Shown here piece by piece: positions 56,501 through 64,000 of a stretch of 64,000 nucleotides of DNA. Made by a program: the position numbers and the translations under genes. Numbering within the stretch: position 1 is the first letter of the stretch; each line of letters begins with the position of its first letter. The DNA is from Hyaloperonospora brassicae (Eukaryota > Oomycota > Peronosporomycetes > Peronosporales > Peronosporaceae). The stretch spans positions 1-64,000 of the forward strand of contig CANTFL010001323.1 in NCBI GenBank assembly GCA_947650285.1. Reading direction: 5' to 3'. Under the pieces are notes generated by a model. That model saw only the letters and a program-made list of their open reading frames with translations, made no database searches and was not told where the DNA came from.

Positions 56501-58516
56501 GTCGTCTTCGACCTCGATCAGTTCGACCTCGATCAGTTCGACCTGTTTGAGTAAGACATCGCCGAGTTAGATCTAGATGAGTTAAGGTTAGACGACTTCA
56601 ACGTGCACAATATAGACCTTGACGAGTTACACCACGTCGGATTCGACCTCGATCAGTTCGACCTTTTCGAGTAAGACCTCGCCGAGTTAGATCTAGACGA
56701 AATAGGGTTAGACGACTTCAACCTACAAAATATAGACCTTGACGAGTTTGACCACAACGGGTTCGACCTTGACCAGTTCGACATGTACGAGTAAGACCTC
56801 GCCCAGCTAGACCTAGACGAATTTGGGTTAGACGACTTCAACCTACACATTAAAGACTTTGACGAGTTACACCACAACAAGTTTGACCTCGAGGAGTTAG
56901 ACCTGTTCGAGTAAGACCTCGCCGGGTTAGACTTAGAGGAGTTAGGGTTAGACGACTTCAACCGACACAATATAGACCTTGACGAGTTATACGATGTCTG
57001 GTTCGACCTCGATCAGTTCGACCTCGATCAGTTCGACTTGTTCGAGTAAGACCTCGCCGAGTTAGACCTAGACGAGTTGGAGTTAGACGGCTTAGGCCTA
57101 CACAATATAGACTTGACGAGTTACACCACGTCGAGTTCGACCTCGACCTGTTCAAGTAAGACCTCGCCTGATTAGACCTAGACGAGTTAGGGGAAGACGA
57201 CTTAGACCGTCACAATATAGACCTTGACAAGTTATACTACGTCTCGTTAGACCTCGACAGGTTCGACCTGTACGAGTAAGACCTTGCCAGGGTATACAAA
57301 GCCGATTTGTAGTAAGACAACTTATACCTACACGATTCAGACCTTGACGAGTTACACCACGTCGGGTTCGACCTCGACCAGTTCGACCTTTTCGAGTAAG
57401 ACCTTACCGAGTTAGACCTAGATGAGTTAGGGCTAGACGACTTCAACCTACACAATATGGACCTTGACGAGTCAGACCACGTCGAGTTCGACCTCGATCA
57501 GTTCGACTTTGACCAGTTCGACCTGTTCGAGTAAGACTTCGCCAGGTTAGATCCAGACGAGTTAGGGTTAGACGACTTAGACCTACACAATATAGAATTG
57601 ACGAGTTACACCACGTCGGGTTCGACCTCGAGGAGTTAGACCTGTTCGAGTAAGACCACGCCGAGTTAGACCTGGACGAGTTAGGGTTAGACGACTTAGA
57701 CCTACACAATATAGACCTTGACGAGTTACACCACGTCGTCTTCGACCTCGATCAGTTCGACCTGTACGAGTAAGACCTCGCCGGGTTAGACCTAGACGAG
57801 TTAGGGTTAGACGTCTTAAACCGACACAATATAGACCTTGACGAGTTACACTACGTCGGGTTCGACCTCGATCAACTCGACCTGTTCGAGTAAGATCTTG
57901 CCGGGTTGGACCTAGACGAGTTGGAGTTAGACGGCTTAGGCCTACACAATATAGACCTTGACGAGTTATACTATGTATGGTTCGACCTCGATCAGTTCGA
58001 CCTGTTCGAGTAAGACTTCGCCAGGTTAGACCTGGACGAGTTAGGGTTATACTACTTCAACCTACACAATTTAGACCTTGACGAGTTACACCACGACAAG
58101 TTAGACCTCTACAAGTTCGACCTGTACGAGTAAGACCTCGCCGGTTTAGACCTAGACGAGTTAGGGTTAGACGACTTCAACCCTCACAATACAGACCTTG
58201 TCGAGTTACACCACGTCGGGTTCGACCTCGATCAGTTCGAGCTGGTCTAGTAAGCCCTCGCCTGGCTATACATAGCTGATTTTTAGTTAGTCAACTTACA
58301 CCTACACGATTCGGACCTTGACGAGTTACACCACGTCGGGTTCGACCTCGACCAGTTCGACCTGTTCGAGTAAGACCTCGCCGGGTTAGACCTAGTCGAG
58401 TTAGAATTAGACGACTTAGACCGACACAATATAGACCTTGACGAGTTACACTACGTCTGGTTAGACCTCGACCGGTTTGACCTGTTCAAGTAAGACCTTG
58501 CCAGGGTATACATAGA

Positions 58517-60381
58517 TGTGGTGAAGTCGATCTCACAAAATTACTTTAGTGAGTGTCAATCTTCCACTTGCCCAGACTTGCCGACTCACGGAGGGGGTAC
58601 TCCGATCCGTGCCTTGCTGTATAACCTTGTGCTCACCTTGTGTACCCGTCGGTTGGGCTGGCTTGAGCTCTTCGTAACGGCCTTGGTAGATGTCGATCTC
58701 GCTGAGAGGTTGGGTTGAGCGTTCGCTTCCGGTGCGGAAATCTTCACACCACGAACGGGGGTTCTGCGATCTTGATCTTGAGTCGCGGCAGTCACTCTTG
58801 GGCGATGTCGCGATCTCGATCTTGAATCACACCGATCTCGATTTGTCTTCGAGATCGGGGTCTTCGCTGTGCGGAAATCTTCACTCAGCAAATAATTGTC
58901 TTGCGTCGATCTTGCGTTGGGATCCGTCCAATCTAGTCTCGGGATCGGCCGATCTTGCCGGAAATGCGCAATGTGGGCAGATCGGTCCTGGGTTTCGCCA
59001 AAATGAAACGTGCCGATCTGTCCAGTAAATCAAAACGATCTTGCTCGGTCTTGTCTTGAACGCCTTGTCCCGATCTTCTGACCACTAGCGCCGTCTCGCG
59101 ATCTTGTGTCCAATGTCCTTTTCCTTTTACTGATGTTGCTGCTACCCTAGCAGTTGAGTTGAGTGTGAGTACTTGATCGATCCGGGCCAAATATCCCGAG
59201 ATCGCTCTTCTCGATCTTGGCCAACAATCCAAGATCGGTCTTCTGTGTCCTTGTAACACGCGCGCCTTGACCCGCCGGGGAAGCCAAATCAATCTTGCCC
59301 GGAGAAGAGGGGAGGGGAACGTGCGTCGTGAGCAGAAGAAGTAGAGTTCAAGTCTGTTTATTGACCAACCAAATTAATAGCCAACCTATCCTTAAGCCTA
59401 TTCCCAACCGTAGGTCACTCTCCAAGTCGATATCACCTTTAAGCTTGACCTCCCTTTGAATACGTGTCGAAATCTCGTGACCTGTACTCCAAAGATAGCG
59501 CCAATACTCCCGATATCGTACCTAGATACCAAAAAAGGGACCAAATTCCAAATACGGTACCAAATACCCAATTTTGGTACCGAAAAGTCCAAAATAGTAT
59601 CCAAATGCCGAAATGTGTCTAAATCCATTTTGCGACGTCACTTCGACCGGCTTCCACTGGCTCTTTCGGTCTGAACTTTTGGGACATCACTCATGGGTCT
59701 CCAACAAGCATGTACACCATCATACAATAGGTCCATCATCGATATATCCATAACCAGCAGGGAACATGACCGATCTGATGTCCAATTCGAGATCGTTGAG
59801 GATCGACACAGTGCGATCCGGCCCTATATGCCTTTTCCGTTCATTGTGTGTACTCCAATACCATTCCCAAGGGTCTATCTGCTCAATGGGACCATCCATA
59901 GTTCTTACAACGGTCCCCCGGACTCCCACCAACATACACAATTCCAGATCGGTCCATAATTAACCTAAATCAGTACTTCTTTTGAGAGCCCGGTATAGAA
60001 TGTCATCGATCTAATAGATTTCAACACCTTTGTCACAGAGTCACTTCGCATCGTCTGGTCCCAGATGCACCTTTCCCAGAGTAATTCTGCTTCAGATCAG
60101 CCGTTTAGTACAATCCAGTCCCTTGTCCCAGATCGCACCGTTACAATCATTCCTTGTCCCAGATCGCAGCATGGGAATCATCCCTTTTCACGCCCCGTCT
60201 CAGATCGTTCGATACCCGTCAGTCTGACGACAGTTGGATCGTATCGTCTTTCTCCGTTGGGATCGCCTCCCATCTCTCATTGGATCGCCAGGTCCCGTGG
60301 TCTAATTCTCCACCAGTAAGTGGCACCTCAAATATGTGGTCACCGATCCTCGTACAAAATTTGATTAGTGACTTCACCACA
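58517..60381 (-). repeat. Complete 3' LTR of Gypsy-2 (1,865 bp)
   Basis: On the + strand it begins TGTGGTGAAGTCGATC at 58517 and ends GACTTCACCACA at 60381. It differs from the Gypsy-1 LTR by many substitutions and small indels in the U3 part (59700-60381) and is much closer over 58517-59690. The array edge at 58516 is the insertion point. It contains no gene. Confidence 0.9.
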
Positions 60382-63243
60382 ACCGCCCCTTGTACTGAAG
60401 TCCATTGTACAGCAATTGACCTCAGTGCAGTCACTTATCAACTTTGCTCCAACCACTCAAGTCCGTCTTATGGCCTTTCCAACGCATTTACCACCTCGCC
60501 GATCTCGTCAGAAGGCTCCACCGTGTTTCTGTCTCCGGATCGCGACCCGTCGTCTGGACCGCCGGATCGCGAGAGGTATGCTCCCATCGTCCCAGATCAA
60601 CATGCGTCTCCAAGACATCTAGTTCCAGCCGGATCTCCACCGATCGCCCCGGGATCGCCAGATAGACGGCCAACCAGACCTTCGTCCCCAGCCCGCAACT
60701 TGCCGTCTCGGTCGCCGGACCGCGGGATGTATGCTCCAATTGTTCCAGATCGACACGAGTCTCCAAGTGATTCCAGTTCGGTCAGGTCGCCATCGATCGT
60801 CACGGGATCGCCAGATCGTCCCTCTGAGCCGTCCTCACTTCCTGCACCTCCGGCGACCCTGGGTGCATTTAGGTCCGACGCCCTGGCCATTAGTGAGTCT
60901 CGTACAGAGTCTGCTCCAGCTGCGGACGTTACAGGCCGCGTTCCAAGAGTTTCTGCCGACGACGTTCGTCTTACGTTGGCTACAATCTCTTATTTATGGG
61001 ATCGCGAGGCCACCTTCCGCAGCCAAGCCGACACCATTCATGAGCTTCAGCATTTATACCGAGATGCGGTCGCCCGGGGGGATCGTTTGGACAAAGAAAT
61101 TGATTCTCTGCATGAACTGGTCGCCCCCTTCGTCTCCTTCGTCCAGCGTCGATACGATTGGATGCAGGACCGCTACGTCGACGCAGTACATTCTTTAAGC
61201 GACTGTAAACGAGCTCTGCAGACACATCGCGATCAATCGGAAGAGGTTCGTCGACTACGCGCTTTGTTACGTGCCAACGAGGAGGATCAAGGCAGCTTGG
61301 AACGACAGGTGAACGCTTTGAGGACTCAAATGCACTCGCTCCAAGCTGAGCTTAATTCTCTCCGACGGCAGCGCGACCAGCTGACCTCCGACAGGTCTTT
61401 CCTTCACATAGATGTTTTGCACTTGAAGGAGCAATTGGCTTGATCTCAGGCGGAGATCGCAGAGAGACTGGCTTCAATTAGCGATCTTGTGCAACAAGTG
61501 GATGGCTTGACTCCTCTGGAGGGTCAGTTGGCACTTTTGCAGATGGAAAACGCCAACCTCCGTCGTCAGCTTGCGGAACACCTCACGGTGCACGACCAGC
61601 TGCAGGTGGCGGAGCACGATCGGGATCGGGCCATAGCAGAATACCGTGCCCTCCTCGACACCCTATACAGTGCTATACTCGGGTCCCGGTCGTCTGCACT
61701 GACCGTTCGACCGACGCCCAAGAGTGCTACTCCGGTCGGATCGCCACCTGTTTCCGCCACCCGCAGATCGAGATCGCTTGCCCGTAGGTCCAGATCGAGA
61801 TCGTCTGGCCCGCCTACCAAGCGTCGGCGTGTTCGACCACGGTCGAGATCCAGAGATTCTCCCACCACCCGTGTGGCCTCCCGGCTATTGTCGTTGAACC
61901 CCTCAACGCCCTCCAAGAAACTCCCCAGATTGGCCCCACCCGAGCCTTCACCCGATTATTCTTCTTCGCCGTCCTCGTCTACGTCTTCTAGGACTGGATC
62001 GGGAAGTGGGGAGCCAACCGAGTCAGACTAGCTCGGGAGATTTGACCCGTCCGTGTTGTCCCGCTCGAGATCGACCGCTCGTCGTCAGCCTAGGTCGGAT
62101 GCCCGATCTTCGACTTTAGACTTCTCTCCGGCTGCCCAGGTCGCTTCCGCTTCTTCCGCAGCTACCGCATCAGCTCAAGAACTGTCGCGGTCGCTCTCTC
62201 CAGACGCTCCGGAGCCCCGTTATCTTTCGTACCCATACTCTCCGGTCGCAGCTGCCCCCGTGGTTGGAATTCGAGATGATGGAGACGTAGAAGATGTGGA
62301 GGCGTCGCCGACAGGGGAAACACACAGCGAGACTGGCTCCGCTAGTCGGCCTCCGGGGTCCACTGCGCTTTCGGATCGCCATTTGTCCGATAGCGAAAAC
62401 AGCATCACCCTTCCGACGCGCCAAGTGGCTAACAGAGTCATCTCCTCCGTTGATTTCGACCATCTTCTGCCACTCCAGCAGCCACGGGATCGGTGGATTC
62501 CCAATTATCTGGCGCCTTCCCGACGGGTAGCGTCCGAGATCGCTCCCTGGTCAGTTTCGCGGATCGCGATGGTTTGCGTGAGGACCATGACCATTGAGCT
62601 GCTGTTTCACCACTACTCCAAGCCCAGGAATTTTCTGTTCTCCTTCCACAGTCATGGGCGAGCTCCGCCGACGGGGACTTGAGCCTCTGGGCTGATTTCG
62701 CTGCAGCACATCCAGGCTCTTTACGCTACGGCCACCTGGGACAATATCGTGGTCCCCGTGAACCCGATATCGTTCACCATGACTGGATGGTATCGATACA
62801 TGAGTCATCGTTACCTGGAGCTTGAGTCCACTCATCGGCAATCTCTATGGGAATCTACTCATGCTTTACCGATCTCTCTGGCCCAACGACGATCCGAACG
62901 ATTTATGCAAACATTCTGGCGTGAACGAAAGCAGCGCCGATCTCGCTTTGAAGCGCGTTGATAGAACTTCTTGAAGTGGATACTTAACGACATGATCTCT
63001 GGCCACTGCGATCTCGACATCTTGCTGGATCCCTTCTTCCTCCACTATCCGCGCCCACATGAAGAAAGAGTTTGGTATCCAGGGTCAGGACACTCTAACG
63101 ACCCAGCTGACTTGCTAGAGGCGTTGGACATGGCCGACCAAGAGGATCCTTGGCGCAACCAGTTCCGCAACGCCTATTGGGATCACCCCGGATCGCAGAT
63201 CCCTCGTCTACAGAACAAGTTCAAGCCTGCTCCATCGTCTTAG
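60361..63243 (+). pseudogene. Long antisense frame of Gypsy-2 (unknown coiled-coil, RS-rich protein)
   Basis: It has the same length (2,883 bp) and frame as 27079-29961. It shares the four stops (here TAG 62029, TGA 62680, TGA 62959, TAG 62962) and has one more, TGA 61441. Here the frame stays open upstream through the LTR edge to an ATG at about 60334 (MWSPILVQN) and on to about 60154, so transcription starting in the LTR could reach it. The two halves of the Ser/Pro region, the RS-rich basic tract (PTKRRRVRPRSRSR) and the C-terminal region are almost unchanged. The coiled-coil part (60870-61445) has many amino-acid differences but no indel. No function is assigned. It could be an accessory protein of the element, or a captured host gene. 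Confidence 0.65.
60382..60391 (-). promoter_or_regulatory. Polypurine tract of Gypsy-2
   Basis: On the minus strand AGGGGCGGT precedes the LTR start TGTGGTGAAGTC. It corresponds to AGGGGGCGAT in Gypsy-1. Confidence 0.7.
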
Positions 63244-63504
63244 TTCAAGATCGGTGCCCAAGCCCGATCGTCTTTCATAATTGTGCAAGTCATTCGATCA
63301 TCGTCTCTTTTCTTAGGTCCTTCATTCTTTGCAACTTCCACGACCTCGATCCTTCTCATTCCACATCATTCAGTAAGGTAATTTACGTGACTATCGCCAC
63401 ACTCATACACAAAAACACCATCCATCAGCCTGTGCTACCTCCCAACACATCTTGCGACCTCATCCACCAGCACGTGCTACCGCCTAGCACACTTGTTCCA
63501 ACTG
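63244..63504. other. 261-bp tail-to-tail spacer, Gypsy-2
   Basis: It lies between the ends of the + strand long frame and the minus-strand pol, with the same length and near-identical sequence as 26818-27078. No separate gene is seen. A 282-codon frame running from 63150 through this spacer and antisense to pol is treated as incidental. Confidence 0.65.
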
Positions 63505-64000
63505 TTAAGGTTCGTCCAACTTGCCTTCGTGAGACTGCATCGCTTCGAAACGGTTTCGACTCACTCGCTTCCGCTCAAACTCCTGCAAGATCGCCCCACA
63601 ACTCAGATCGGCCTCATCCACCCAACTTAGATCGGGATGTGCCTTCCACTTCACCAGAAACTGTCGATGTACTCGCCCATAACGGGTTTTCCTACCAGAT
63701 CGCACGTCCAATATTTCTTCTACTTTGTACTCTCCTTCCTCAAGCTCACTCTCCCAACTATCTTCTGGCAGCAGAGCCTCATCGAAATTCAAGCGCTCTG
63801 CTTCGTCTATCGTCAGCTGATCCTTCGGCCGTTCAGGGAACGTTTTTACCTTTTTTAGCTTCGATAAATGTACAATCGGAAATAACCGATACGGAGTTCC
63901 GGCGATCTCCAATTTCACAGCGTGACCTCCACATATGTCCGCAACTCGGAATGGACCATGCCACATATGCGCTAGCTTCTTCGCATTTCCCTCTTTGACT
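63505..64000 (-). CDS. pol: Gypsy-2 Pol C-terminus with chromodomain (partial)
   Basis: From the window edge the minus strand reads LAHMWHGPFRVADICGG and VHLSKLKKVKTFPERP, the region after integrase found in Gypsy elements. The chromodomain follows (YKVEEILDVR, FLVKWKAHPDLSWVDEADL). The frame is intact for all the visible ~165 codons and ends at 63505. Chromodomains of this position are known to guide integration to chromatin with particular histone marks. It differs from Gypsy-1 by very few residues (for example KKVKT versus KKIKT). Confidence 0.88.
   Translation of the reverse strand, partial: VKEGNAKKLAHMWHGPFRVADICGGHAVKLEIAGTPYRLFPIVHLSKLKKVKTFPERPKDQLTIDEAERLNFDEALLPEDSWESELEEGEYKVEEILDVRSGRKTRYGRVHRQFLVKWKAHPDLSWVDEADLSCGAILQEFERKRVSRNRFEAMQSHEGKLDEP

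Larger units (their letters stand above)
41727..58516 (-). repeat. 120-bp higher-order satellite, main block
   Basis: About 140 units. Each 120-bp unit is eight 15-bp monomers with consensus close to GACCTNGACGAGTTN, for example GACCTCGACCAGTTC, GACCTGTACGAGTAA, GACCTCGCCGGGTTA, GACCTAGACGAGTTA, GGGTTAGACGACTTC, AACCTACACAATATA. The period is exactly 120 over long stretches (45061, 45181, 45301). Units near 55.7-58.5 kb are the most degraded. Minus-strand frames of up to 354 codons (53029-54093) consist of SRSN/ARSYSYRSN pentapeptides. They exist because no stop occurs in one frame of the unit; I do not call them genes. No other gene is visible in these 16.8 kb. Confidence 0.95.
58517..64000 (-). 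mobile_element. Gypsy-2, 3' half, inverted relative to Gypsy-1
   Basis: On the minus strand from the window edge: pol C-terminus (64000-63505), a 261-bp spacer, the opposite-strand long frame (60361-63243), a polypurine tract and a complete LTR (60381-58517). Satellite follows directly. The internal part is nearly identical to Gypsy-1 over most of its length, while the LTR is clearly diverged. The 5' half lies beyond the window. Confidence 0.92.

Noticed and set aside
40040..58516. Telomere-like TTAGGGTTAG in each satellite unit
   Set aside because: It is one 10-bp stretch per 120 bp within a different 15-bp monomer series, not a telomeric tract.
40040..58516. CRISPR-like repeat array
   Set aside because: Repeats are contiguous with no unique spacers, and the context is eukaryotic retrotransposons.
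38897..60381. Giant foldback transposon with tandem-repeat arms
   Set aside because: The inverted flanks are ordinary Gypsy LTR ends, one of them attached to a Gypsy internal region. Two insertions explain the symmetry.

Overview
The window is almost pure eukaryotic repeat DNA: nested, rearranged LTR retrotransposons plus an 18.5-kb satellite array. I see no host gene, tRNA, rRNA, CRISPR array or bacterial feature. The Copia proteins, the very large chromodomain Gypsy element with two RNase H domains and the MULE transposase remnant best fit an oomycete (Phytophthora or downy-mildew type). That assignment is inference from family resemblance; no database search was run.

Left part (1-17.2 kb). 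Positions 1-7529 hold about 2.25 head-to-tail units (3,342-3,344 bp) of a Copia body without LTRs, in which RNase H is fused directly to the end of gag and protease of the next unit. From 7530 to 14346 a second Copia family forms a chain of elements sharing ~285-bp LTRs (LTR, gag fragment, LTR, element A, LTR, deleted element B). A Gypsy LTR fragment, a Mutator-like (MULE) transposase remnant and the 3' end of a third Copia lineage follow. The third lineage carries a row of TGACGTCA palindromes in its presumed LTR.

Middle part (17.2-40 kb). Gypsy-1 (17217-30582) is a giant Ty3/Gypsy element with a 1.78-kb LTR bounded by TGTGGTGAAGTC...GACTTCACCACA and an 18-nt tRNA primer-binding site. Its gag has three zinc knuckles; its pol is protease-RT-RNase H-second RNase H-integrase-chromodomain. 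Between pol and the 3' LTR lies a ~2.9-kb reading frame on the opposite strand. Then come a Copia-2 integrase fragment (-), a Copia element with both LTRs (element C, 31781-36404), a Copia-2 fragment carrying the same RNase H-gag fusion, an inverted partial Copia (element D) and the 3' part of a Gypsy LTR.

Right part (40-64 kb). Positions 40040-58516 are a satellite of 15-bp monomers in 8-mer, 120-bp higher-order units, locally in 480-bp super-units. Its orientation flips near 41726. Its right edge abuts the complete LTR of Gypsy-2 (58517 to beyond 64000, minus strand), which repeats the 3' half of Gypsy-1, including the antisense frame at the same length.

Nearly every coding region carries stops or frameshifts, so these elements are mostly dead or dependent on others. 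The least expected item is the long opposite-strand frame of the Gypsy elements (Ser/Pro-rich, coiled coil, RS-rich basic region, C-terminal domain). It is kept without a net indel in two copies. The Copia density plus satellite makes a centromeric or pericentromeric location a reasonable hypothesis.
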